A stretch of DNA of 64,000 nucleotides from Curtobacterium pusillum (lineage in GTDB: Bacteria; Actinomycetota; Actinomycetes; Actinomycetales; Microbacteriaceae), in assembly GCA_002025645.1 (NCBI GenBank), contig CP018783.1, forward strand, positions 248,001 to 312,000, in the 5' to 3' direction. This document shows, piece after piece, positions 42,625 to 49,391 of the stretch (positions are counted from its first letter, which is position 1; each line of letters opens with the position of its first letter). The translations under genes and the position numbers were made by a program. The notes under the pieces were generated by a model, which was not told the origin of the DNA, made no database searches, and was given only the letters and a program-made list of their open reading frames with translations.

Positions 42625-43298
42625 GGTTGCACGATCAGCAGATTCTGCACATCGGTGACGTGGGGCGACCGCCATGCGGCGAGTTCGGCTTCCCGCTTCT
42701 CGGCTGCGGAGCCGACCCGGCCGGTCAGGGTGACCACGGAGTCGCGGACGGACACGTCGAGGCGGTCCGCGTCGAGTTGAGCGTGACGGACGAACGCCTG
42801 CGCGATGCGGGCCTCCGTGTCCGTGGCTGTGGGCCTGGGGGTGAGCTCCACGTGGTTGAGGACGTACTTGACGCCGGGAACGCGCTCGGCGTCGCGGATC
42901 GCAGCGAGCCGCTGGAAGTGCCACGGGACTGATCCGTGGAGGGTGACGGTGTGGTCGGCGACCTCGACCTGCAGGTGACCGGCCGGCACGGTGTCGTCCG
43001 CGTCGAGCGCCTGATGGACCATCTTCGCGATCTCGGCGTCGGTGTGCAGCGCACGTGCCGCGGCACGCACGACGAGGTCGTCGGCGAGGGCGTGGACACC
43101 CTGCACACGGAGCGCTGCCCGGCTGGCCTGGATTCGTTCCGAGAAGCTGTCGACGGTGCCGCTGAGTGTCACCACGCCGTCGTCGACCGCGACACCGATG
43201 GCAGTCGCCTCGATGCCGGGGGTCCAGTCGAGTTCCTGCTGCACGTCGTGTTTGATCGTCGAGTCTGAGCGGTGTTCGGTTCGGGTCATCGTTGTCAT
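42621..43298 (-). CDS. Triple BON-domain protein
   Basis: A 225-residue protein with three BON domains of about 70 residues: IKHDVQQELDWTPGIEATAI with VVTLSGTVDSFSER; EIAKMVHQALDADDTVPAGH with HTVTLHGSVPWHFQR; and RIAQAFVRHAQLDADRLDVS with VVTLTGRVGSAAEKREAEL. BON domains bind membranes or other hydrophobic partners. There is no signal peptide, so it is cytosolic. Start at ATG 43298 or 43289; neither has a clear ribosome site. A DosR-like box is 36 bases upstream. Confidence 0.88.
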   Translation of the reverse strand: MTTMTRTEHRSDSTIKHDVQQELDWTPGIEATAIGVAVDDGVVTLSGTVDSFSERIQASRAALRVQGVHALADDLVVRAAARALHTDAEIAKMVHQALDADDTVPAGHLQVEVADHTVTLHGSVPWHFQRLAAIRDAERVPGVKYVLNHVELTPRPTATDTEARIAQAFVRHAQLDADRLDVSVRDSVVTLTGRVGSAAEKREAELAAWRSPHVTDVQNLLIVQP

Positions 43299-43333
43299 GG
43301 AGCGAGCATCGGGGGACGGAACGGTCGACGGCA

Positions 43334-43347
43334 GGGTCGAAGGTCCG
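43334..43347. promoter_or_regulatory. DosR-like box 2
   Basis: GGGTCGAAGGTCCG, two mismatches, 36 bases upstream of the triple-BON gene. Confidence 0.5.
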
Positions 43348-43351
43348 GGCA

Positions 43352-43756
43352 TCACCTGCTGAGCGCCCGGGTCTTCAGCGCGTCGAACTCCGTCGGCGTG
43401 ATCGTTCCGTCGTCGAGCAGCGCCTTCGCCCTGCCGATCTCCTCCGCCGGGCTGGGGTCGCGCCACGTCCCAGTCGAGGGATCGATGATCGAGTCTCCAC
43501 GAGCCGCCTGGTGAGCGGCCCGCTCCTGCATGCCGCGTCCCCGTGCGACGAGGTACACGAGCACGGTGAGGAAGGGAACGAAGACGAGGAACGCGACCCA
43601 GACGGCCTTCCACCACCCGTTCAACGTGTGATCGCGGAACAGGTCGGTCACCACTGCGAAGAGCGCGAAGAGGTACGCGACGAGCGCGACGATCCAGAAG
43701 AAGGACCACAGCACGGACCAGACGCCTCCCCAAGCGCCGTCCCAGTTGACCATCAT
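43352..43756 (-). CDS. PLDc_N / SHOCT domain membrane protein
   Basis: A 134-residue protein with two membrane helices (VLWSFFWIVALVAYLFALFA and AVWVAFLVFVPFLTVLVYLV) of the phospholipase-D N-terminal (PLDc_N) type and a C-terminal SHOCT motif (EEIGRAKALLDDGTITPTEFDALK). Such proteins occur in envelope stress loci, and SHOCT is a short oligomerisation segment. Starts MMVNWDG with a GGGAGAAC ribosome site. A DosR-like box is 92 bases upstream, and box 2 directly follows its stop. Confidence 0.85.
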   Translation of the reverse strand: MMVNWDGAWGGVWSVLWSFFWIVALVAYLFALFAVVTDLFRDHTLNGWWKAVWVAFLVFVPFLTVLVYLVARGRGMQERAAHQAARGDSIIDPSTGTWRDPSPAEEIGRAKALLDDGTITPTEFDALKTRALSR

Positions 43757-44057
43757 GATCGTTCTCCCATCGGTGCGTCTCGGTGATGCAGCAAATCGTG
43801 CGAGCGCTCACTCCCGGTGACCAGTGGCGAACGTCCCGAGTCGGAGCGGGACCTTCGGCCTGGCCCGTCGCAGTCGTTGCCCGCACCCTGGTCTGATGGT
43901 GCCGGAGACGATGGCCACCGTCCTGCCGTTCTCACGAATTCCGGACGCCGTCGGTGATCTCCGAGCGGGCCGTCTCGGTGGCTCGATCGTCCTCAGCGCC
44001 TGGTCGTGACCCGTACCGGCGGGGGCGGCGAGGGTCCGTCCGCACGAACCACCCACG
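43757..44057. other. Intergenic region with DosR-like box
   Basis: About 300 bases without a supported gene. It holds box 3 (43848-43861). Short open frames here on both strands lack ribosome sites and family features. Confidence 0.5.
43848..43861. promoter_or_regulatory. DosR-like box 3
   Basis: GGGACCTTCGGCCT, one mismatch in reverse orientation, 92 bases upstream of the PLDc_N/SHOCT gene. Confidence 0.6.
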
Positions 44058-44324
44058 TCACTGCCCGTGCCGGCCGCTGTGCACGTCCCTGACGTGCGCA
44101 GCGTGCACGGCGATCCTGTCGTGGATCTCGGCGATGTCGGCAGCGTCCGCGGCGACGGCGTGGTGCAGCAACGAGCGCATGAGCCACAGCACCGCGAGGT
44201 CGACGTCGCCGGCCGTGTGCGCTTCCTGAGCGCACTCGGCGGCGTCCGTCCGCGCCTCGGTGGCGATGGCGCGGTGTGCTTCGGCTGCCGCCCGACTGGA
44301 CGACTCGACGCTTTCCCAGTCGAT
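44058..44324 (-). CDS. Small helical protein, start unresolved
   Basis: About 88 residues of convincing helical protein: IDWESVESSSRAAAEAHRAI, DAAECAQEAHTAGDVDLAV and LWLMRSLLHHAVAADAADIA. No family recognised. The frame has no ATG, GTG or TTG near the expected start; GAGGAGG stands six bases before an ATC at 44324, which would be a very rare start codon. Alternatively the 5' end is damaged. Box 4 (44546) lies about 220 bases upstream. The boundary given is the ATC. Confidence 0.4.
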   Translation of the reverse strand: MDWESVESSSRAAAEAHRAIATEARTDAAECAQEAHTAGDVDLAVLWLMRSLLHHAVAADAADIAEIHDRIAVHAAHVRDVHSGRHGQ

Positions 44325-44667
44325 GTCCGACCTCCTCGACGACGGTGCGGGATCCGACCGGTGCCCCGGCGGAGGGAACGTCTGCGACGCAGACAGTGAG
44401 CAGTGCCGGTGTTCTGATGAGCACCGTCCTGTGGTCCGTTCGCCTTCCGGGGAAGCGTCCCGTGCCGTCCCGTGAACCCAAAGGGCCTCGAGTGTCGCTG
44501 TCTGCGCCTGGTGACGAGGATGCGCTCCGGGTGCGCCGGAGACGAGGGCCGAAGGTCCCGGGGCTCCGGTGGGTCGAACGACCCTGCCGCGTGAGCTGGC
44601 CGCGTGTCCAGGGTCGGCGGACCGGCGGATCGTCCGGCACATGAACACCTGCGAGGAACGAGAGATC
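44325..44667. other. Intergenic region upstream of the Hsp20 remnant
   Basis: About 340 bases with no supported gene. Its only clear feature is the perfect DosR-like box at 44546. The open minus-strand frame that crosses it is arginine- and proline-rich and does not look coding. Confidence 0.5.
44546..44559. promoter_or_regulatory. DosR-like box 4, perfect copy
   Basis: GGGCCGAAGGTCCC, the reference 14-mer, 109 bases upstream of the Hsp20 remnant at 44668 and about 220 bases from the divergent small gene. Confidence 0.65.
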
Positions 44668-44921
44668 ATGGCTCTGTACTTCGACCCACTCCGCGAGCTC
44701 GACCGGTTGACGGCGACGATGTTCGACGGCCGCAGCGGCCCTCGGTTCGTGCCGACGGACCTCAGTTGCGACGGCGATCACTCCGTGTTGAACGCAGACA
44801 TGCCGGGGTGGATCCGGGCAGCATGCGTGCCGAGCCCCGCCGGATCCCGATCACGGGATCGACCGCACCTGAGCGGGTCGCCGTCACCACAGGAGCGGAC
44901 CACACCACCGGTGCGGCCTGA
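44668..44921 (+). pseudogene. Hsp20 (HspX-like) small heat-shock protein gene, frameshifted and lacking its core
   Basis: The start MALYFDPLRELDRLTATMF, then PTDLSCDGDHSVLNADMPG, is the N-terminal end of an actinobacterial Hsp20. At 44805-44808 one G of a run appears lost; in the shifted frame the text continues VDPGSM-RAEPRRIPITGS. PGVDPGS is the normal continuation, and PRRIPITG with its I-x-I motif is the normal C-terminal end, so nearly all of the alpha-crystallin domain (about 60-70 residues) is missing between them. The gene cannot make a working chaperone. It stands behind a perfect DosR-like box; in M. tuberculosis hspX is the classic DosR target. Confidence 0.7.
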
Positions 44922-44975
44922 CCTCGTCGATGCCACTGCGGACACCACCGTTGATCGGAACCCAGAGGAGCACCC

Positions 44976-45722
44976 GTGACGGACATCGAGATCGGTGATG
45001 TCGGACCGACCGTTCGCGGCCCACGGGCACGAGTGCCGCGACACCGAGAGACGTCGCCGGGGGCCGCCACGGACACCAGGCGGTGGCTCGCCGCGCCGGG
45101 TCGCACGCGCGCGTTGATCCTTGCGCGCGCGTGCGCGACCGCTGCCACGCTCACCCGGTTCGACGACGACCGCGCTGTCGGCATCGCGGCCGCGTTCGCT
45201 GGTGCAGCGGCGTCCTCCACGGCGTGGAAGCAGACCGCCGAGCCCGTCGTCCGTGTCCGGAGTGATGCGATCGAGATCATCGTCGCCGGCCCCGTGGGAG
45301 ACGTGTTCCTCGTCATCGACGAGGACTTCCCGCCGCCCGCCGCGGCCGCCCACACGGTCGCGGCGGTGGTCACAGGAAACCGCGTGACCCTCGGCATCCC
45401 CTCGACGTCACCGATCGCAGTGCTGAGCTACCTGGGGATCATCACGACCTTCCTTCCCGACGACGTGCTGCGCATCGCACTCCTGTGTGGGCAGGACGTC
45501 CCGCCGGTCACGCGCGTGCACGTCGTCCGGCTCGCAGCCCCCGGCGGGTGCCCCCAGCTGGCGCTGCGAGGCGACGTGTCGTTGCTGTACCAGCAGCGGT
45601 CCGTCCGACGCATGCCCTTCTCGGTGACCGAGCACGATCCGCTGATGGATGTGCCCACACCCCGGGGGAGTACCTGGCGTAGCGACCGTGCGACGGACGG
45701 CCGGCACCGCGAGCAGCCGTGA
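44976..45722 (+). CDS. Aldehyde-dehydrogenase-like truncated protein
   Basis: A 248-residue protein. Residues about 90-175 look like the cofactor-domain start of aldehyde dehydrogenases: AGPVGDVFLVIDEDFPPPA, AAAHTVAAVVTGNRVTLGIP and FLPDDVLRIALLCG. The catalytic cysteine domain is absent; full enzymes have about 480 residues. The first 45 residues are basic and may be extra. A similar truncated protein lies at 56653 in the same island. It may bind nucleotide without catalysis, or be a decaying gene. The start GTG/ATG choice at 44976 is not certain. It is convergent with the 45727 gene, four bases apart. Confidence 0.55.
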   Translation: MTDIEIGDVGPTVRGPRARVPRHRETSPGAATDTRRWLAAPGRTRALILARACATAATLTRFDDDRAVGIAAAFAGAAASSTAWKQTAEPVVRVRSDAIEIIVAGPVGDVFLVIDEDFPPPAAAAHTVAAVVTGNRVTLGIPSTSPIAVLSYLGIITTFLPDDVLRIALLCGQDVPPVTRVHVVRLAAPGGCPQLALRGDVSLLYQQRSVRRMPFSVTEHDPLMDVPTPRGSTWRSDRATDGRHREQP

Positions 45723-45726
45723 ACCG

Positions 45727-46170
45727 TCAGTCACCAGCCCGTTGGACGGACGGGCGAAATGCGGCGCCGGCGATGCCGAGTTCGACGAACCCGATGACGA
45801 CGTACAGTGCCTGACGGAGATCCCCGCCGATCAGGATTGCCTGCACGAGACACCACGCCAGGAGCGTCAGTGCCGCGGACACCGTGGCCCACGCGCCCCT
45901 CCGTGCGCTGGTCACGGCCGCGACGAATGCGACGAACTGCGCGCCACCCACGACGATCGACAGCAGCAACCCCGGAACGAACGCCACGTTGAGGCTCGAC
46001 GCGTCCGCCCACGACGGTGGAAGAGCGGTCGGAGACATTCCGCTGCTCGTGACCGTGCCGATTCCCCCGGCGATCGCGGTGAGCCCGAGGAAGGCCGTCA
46101 CGACCATCGCCAGCCGACGACCGGGAGGCGTCGACTCGGGAACAGACGAGTCCGTGCCACGGCCGGTCAT
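45727..46170 (-). CDS. Four-helix membrane protein, paralogue of 46583
   Basis: A 147-residue membrane protein with four helices: LAMVVTAFLGLTAIAGGIG, FVPGLLLSIVVGGAQFVAFV, WATVSAALTLLAWCLVQAIL and ALYVVIGFVELGIAGAAF. No known family. It is clearly related to the protein at 46583-47059 (shared LTAxAGG, VPGLLLxxVVGGxQ, QAxYxxxGxxELG). Its start overlaps the BON gene stop by four bases, so it is third in the three-gene unit controlled by the box at 47149. Confidence 0.78.
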   Translation of the reverse strand: MTGRGTDSSVPESTPPGRRLAMVVTAFLGLTAIAGGIGTVTSSGMSPTALPPSWADASSLNVAFVPGLLLSIVVGGAQFVAFVAAVTSARRGAWATVSAALTLLAWCLVQAILIGGDLRQALYVVIGFVELGIAGAAFRPSVQRAGD

Positions 46171-46586
46171 CCTGCTCGGAACAACGCGATCATGTCCGCC
46201 GGCTGGGTGATCTCGGTGTCCGGCTCGTCATCGGGCGGATGGTCCGTGCTGCTCGCGACATCGCAGCCGCCCGCACCGAGGTCCATCGGGTCCGTCCCGT
46301 GCAGGAGGCGGCCGTGCACAGCGGCGTCGTCGAAGAGGACGAGGTCGTTCACGTCCGCGCAGACTCTCGGCGTGTTCCATGCGATCTCGTTGATGTGGCT
46401 GCGTTCGGACCAGGACCGGACGTGACCCCGCAGGACGAGTACGTCACCACTCACGATCACGAGCACGTTGTGGGCGTCCAACGAGGCGTCCTCGAACAAT
46501 GCCTGTTCGATGCGCTGGGCGACCTCGGCAGACCTCGCTGCATCCGCTGGGATCGCCGACGCCTCCACGTGACGGCGCGCGCTCAT
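46167..46586 (-). CDS. BON-domain protein, single domain
   Basis: A 139-residue protein. Residues about 20-95 form one BON domain (EVAQRIEQALFEDASLDAHN, VSGDVLVLRGHVRSWSERS, ACADVNDLVLFDD-like ending). The C-terminal 45 residues are acidic (DHPPDDEPDTEITQPADMI) and probably flexible. It overlaps its neighbours by four bases on both sides and stands between two related membrane proteins, which suggests that it works at the membrane with them. Confidence 0.8.
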   Translation of the reverse strand: MSARRHVEASAIPADAARSAEVAQRIEQALFEDASLDAHNVLVIVSGDVLVLRGHVRSWSERSHINEIAWNTPRVCADVNDLVLFDDAAVHGRLLHGTDPMDLGAGGCDVASSTDHPPDDEPDTEITQPADMIALFRAG

Positions 46587-47059
46587 CGTCGCCGTCTGTC
46601 CGACAGGAGGCCGAGACCGACCAGGACGAGTCCGATCTCGCCGAGCCCGACGGCGAAGTACACCGCCTGCAGCACGCTCCACGGGATCATCGCCGTCTCG
46701 ACGAAGATCCAGATCAGCAGCACGACGGCAGCGACCGTCACGGCGAGCACGGTCCAGCGGGACCGCACGACCGCCAGGACAGCGGCGGCCAGCTGTGTGC
46801 CGCCCACGACACCGCCGAGGAGCAGACCGGGCACGAGGAACGAGCTGAAACCGCTGCCGGCCAGGACGCTCGACGCGGGCGCGAGGATGTCGGCGTCGAA
46901 CCCGACCACGAGCGCGAGGCCGCCGGCGACCGCGGTCAGGCCGACCAGCGCTGTGACGACGATCGCGGACCACCGGAAGGCCGTCGGCCGTGGCGCGACC
47001 GGTGCTCGTCGTGTTTCCTCGGCTCCGGCGTTCGGCGTGGGGGTGGCGTGCGCGGTCAT
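46583..47059 (-). CDS. Four-helix membrane protein, paralogue of 45727
   Basis: A 158-residue membrane protein. After a 28-residue cytosolic start it has helices SAIVVTALVGLTAVAGGLAL, FLVPGLLLGGVVGGTQLAAA, VLAVTVAAVVLLIWIFVETA and LQAVYFAVGLGEIGLVLVGL. Function unknown; related to the third gene of the same unit. Start ATG 47059, with a possible GTG three bases upstream and an AAGGAT ribosome site. First in the unit, 90 bases from a DosR-like box at 47149. Confidence 0.78.
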   Translation of the reverse strand: MTAHATPTPNAGAEETRRAPVAPRPTAFRWSAIVVTALVGLTAVAGGLALVVGFDADILAPASSVLAGSGFSSFLVPGLLLGGVVGGTQLAAAVLAVVRSRWTVLAVTVAAVVLLIWIFVETAMIPWSVLQAVYFAVGLGEIGLVLVGLGLLSDRRRR

Positions 47060-47148
47060 CACGAATCCTTCCGTCTCGTCCCCGCCGGTGCTCCTCGGAC
47101 GCCGCGTGTCCGACAGACGCCAACGTCCCTCGACCCGTTGCGGGCCGT

Positions 47149-47162
47149 GGGTCGAAGGGCCC
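47149..47162. promoter_or_regulatory. DosR-like box 5
   Basis: GGGTCGAAGGGCCC, two mismatches, between divergent genes starting at 47059 and 47269. A weaker second copy (CGTCCCTCGACCCG, reverse orientation) lies 25 bases away near 47125; tandem boxes are common in the DosR regulon. Confidence 0.55.
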
Positions 47163-47268
47163 TGTGCGCCGACGGACCGGCCACGTACCGTCGCTGGTCA
47201 GCACCGAACCGTCCGGAACCGGTACCCGGTCCACGGCGGCGGCGCATCCCGACCCGAGGAGTGATCGC

Positions 47269-47721
47269 ATGTCCGAGCACAGTGAGCGCGTCCCGCCGAC
47301 CGGCATGGACCTCCCGGACGCGGTGCGGACGGTTGCCCGGAAGGTCGCCGACTTCCGCGGCCGAGCGGCACGGCCCGAGTTCTGGTGGTTCATCCTGTTC
47401 AGCGCCGTCGTGGGTACCGCACTCGGCGCCGCGAACGTCGTGACGCCCGCGGGGACCGTGATGGTCGGCTCGGCGCTGTCCGGGGTCTGGTCGGTCGTGG
47501 TGTTCGTGCCGACCCTCGCCGTCACGGTTCGGCGACTGCGCGATGCCGGACGTCGTTGGCAGAACGTGTTCTGGCTGCTCCTGCCCCTCATCGGACTGAT
47601 CCTGCTCATCGTCCGGCTCTGTGAACCCGGTGCTCCGGTCGGACCGGGGCAGTTCAGGGGCCCGCCTGCGGCGACGGGACCTTCGACCCTGCTGGCTGAC
47701 GGCCATCAGGTCCGACACTGA
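47269..47721 (+). CDS. DUF805 membrane protein
   Basis: A 150-residue protein of the DUF805 family: FRGRAARPEFWWFILFSAVV is the signature (F-x-G-R-x-x-R-x-E-F/Y-W), then helices VWSVVVFVPTLAVTVRRLRD and WLLLPLIGLILLIVRLCEPG. Membrane protein of unknown function. Start ATG 47269 with GAGGAG. Box 5 is about 107 bases upstream, so it may share control with the divergent BON unit. Box 6 lies inside its last codons. Confidence 0.88.
   Translation: MSEHSERVPPTGMDLPDAVRTVARKVADFRGRAARPEFWWFILFSAVVGTALGAANVVTPAGTVMVGSALSGVWSVVVFVPTLAVTVRRLRDAGRRWQNVFWLLLPLIGLILLIVRLCEPGAPVGPGQFRGPPAATGPSTLLADGHQVRH
47676..47689. promoter_or_regulatory. DosR-like box 6
   Basis: GGGACCTTCGACCC, one mismatch in reverse orientation. 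In the end of the DUF805 gene, 122 bases before the ArsR-family start at 47811. Confidence 0.5.
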
Positions 47722-47810
47722 CGCACGCAGATGGACCCGAAGCGTCTGCGTCGGGGCGCGTCAGCACGACGGCGTGCCGACGCGCCCCGTTCGTGTACTA
47801 GTGTCTGCGT

Positions 47811-48173
47811 GTGCACGTAGACAAGCAACCATGCGGACTCGATCCGGAGTCGGAGTACGTCGAGCTCGCGGTCGAGGTGTTCGCGATGCTCGCGGACGTA
47901 ACCCGGGTGAAGATCATCCTCGCCTTGCGGAACGCCGAGGAGATGTCCGTGAACCACCTGGCGGACGTCGTGGACAAGAGCCCGGCAGCGGTCTCGCAAC
48001 ACCTCGCGAAGCTGCGGCTCGCCCGGATGGTCTCGACGCGGCGCGAGGGCACGACGGTGTTCTACCGACTCACGGACGAACACGCCTCGGAACTCGTGAT
48101 CGACGCCGTGAAGCAGGCCGAGCACGTGGTCGGCGCCCCGCCCCACCACCGCGGGGAGTCGGGACGGGCATGA
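47811..48173 (+). CDS. ArsR/SmtB-family metal-sensing repressor
   Basis: A 120-residue winged-helix repressor. FAMLADVTRVKIILALR and VNHLADVVDKSPAAVSQHLAKLRLARMV (residues about 45-72) are the ArsR core and recognition helix. An N-terminal His/Cys (MHVDKQPCG) and a C-terminal DEHASELVIDAVKQAEHVV with H at the end offer metal ligands like those of NmtR/KmtR or CzrA. It very probably represses the CDF gene that overlaps its stop and releases DNA on Zn, Co or Ni. GTG 47811 follows TAGTGT at six bases, so leaderless. Confidence 0.9.
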   Translation: MHVDKQPCGLDPESEYVELAVEVFAMLADVTRVKIILALRNAEEMSVNHLADVVDKSPAAVSQHLAKLRLARMVSTRREGTTVFYRLTDEHASELVIDAVKQAEHVVGAPPHHRGESGRA

Positions 48174-49183
48174 GCACCCACGGTCACACGCACCCGCACG
48201 ATCACGGACACGATCATCCGCATCCGCACGGTGGGGTGCGGGGTTTCCTCCAGCACCTCTTCGTCCCGCACACGCACGACAGCGCCGACTCGATCGACGA
48301 CGCGATGGAAGCCAGCGCTGCCGGCGTCCGCGCGCTCAAGATCAGTCTCTTCGTGCTCCTCGGCACCACCATCCTGCAAGCCGTGATCGTCGCGTTCACC
48401 GGCTCGATCGCCCTGCTCGCGGACACCATCCACAACTTCGCGGACGCACTGACCGCTGTGCCACTGTGGATCGCGTTCGTCCTCGGCCGCCGCCTCGCGA
48501 CCCGCCGGATGACCTACGGGTACGGTCGCGCCGAGGACCTCGCCGGCATGTTCATCGTCTTCGTCGTCGCGCTCTCCGCCGTCGTCGCCGGCTGGCAGGC
48601 GATCGATCGCTTCGTCCACCCGCGGCCGGTGGAGGAGCCGTGGCTGCTCGTCGCCGCCGGGCTCATCGGATTCGCCGGCAACGAGGTCGTGGCGATCTAC
48701 CGCATCCGCGTCGGCCAGCGCATCGGTTCGGCGGCCCTCGTGGCCGACGGCGTTCATGCCCGACTCGACGGCTTCACATCGCTGTCGGTGGTCCTCGGTG
48801 CGATCGGCGTCATGCTCGGCTTCCCGCTCGCCGACCCGATCATCGGTCTGCTCATCTCGCTCTCCATCCTGCTGCTGCTCTGGGGAACGGTGCGGTCGAT
48901 CGGGGCGCGGCTCATGGACGCGGTCGATCCCGCGCTGGTCGGCCGGGCGGAACACGCGCTCGAGCACGCCGACGGGGTGCTCGCCGTCCGTGATGTCCGA
49001 CTCCGCTGGATCGGGCACCGGCTCACCGGGTCCGCGACGATCGAGGTCGCGAACACCGATCTGCACGCGGCCGCGCGCCTCGCGGCTCACGCCGAGGGGC
49101 ACCTCCGCGACGCGGTGCGCAACATCGACGGGTTCACGGTCACACCAGCGGTGGCCACCCGGACCGGCAACCACGCGCACTGA
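48170..49183 (+). CDS. Cation diffusion facilitator (metal efflux)
   Basis: A 337-residue CDF transporter exporting Zn or a related divalent cation against protons. A His-rich head (HGHTHPHDHGHDHPHPHG) is followed by six helices. The metal sites HNFADALTAVPLW (helix 2) and HARLDGFTSLSVVLG (helix 5) show the H-D pairs of the family. A C-terminal cytosolic domain follows. Its ATG overlaps the repressor stop as ATGA, so the pair is one metal-controlled operon. A family 1 palindrome follows its stop. Confidence 0.93.
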   Translation: MSTHGHTHPHDHGHDHPHPHGGVRGFLQHLFVPHTHDSADSIDDAMEASAAGVRALKISLFVLLGTTILQAVIVAFTGSIALLADTIHNFADALTAVPLWIAFVLGRRLATRRMTYGYGRAEDLAGMFIVFVVALSAVVAGWQAIDRFVHPRPVEEPWLLVAAGLIGFAGNEVVAIYRIRVGQRIGSAALVADGVHARLDGFTSLSVVLGAIGVMLGFPLADPIIGLLISLSILLLLWGTVRSIGARLMDAVDPALVGRAEHALEHADGVLAVRDVRLRWIGHRLTGSATIEVANTDLHAAARLAAHAEGHLRDAVRNIDGFTVTPAVATRTGNHAH

Positions 49184-49196
49184 CCGGCACACGGTC

Positions 49197-49238
49197 GGAC
49201 GGGAGGCGCGGTGCGGGCCCGCACCGCGCCTCCCGTCC
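49197..49238. terminator. Family 1 palindrome, perfect 42 bases
   Basis: Two 21-base arms with no loop base; core GGGAGGCGCGGTGCGGG. Starts 14 bases after the CDF gene. The following ATPase is on the same strand, so this copy does not separate convergent genes. Confidence 0.75.
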
Positions 49239-49304
49239 ATCCCGGATCGAGCCCACCGCGGACCCGCGCGAACCGTGCGCGAACGCACCGTCCGCTACGG
49301 ACGG

Positions 49305-49318
49305 AGGACCTTCGGCAC
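49305..49318. promoter_or_regulatory. DosR-like box 7
   Basis: AGGACCTTCGGCAC, two mismatches in reverse orientation, 74 bases before the heavy-metal ATPase. Confidence 0.5.
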
Positions 49319-49391
49319 TTGGCCCGTCGCCCGTGACCGCCGACACTCGTGACGGCGCCGACCGGCGTCGCTGCTCGTCGACGGAGGTTCC

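Noticed and set aside
43824-44009. 61-codon plus-strand frame
   Set aside because: No ribosome site, no family features; crosses the DosR-like box.
44476-44490. CCCAAAGGGCC as another DosR-like box
   Set aside because: About half of the positions differ from the consensus.
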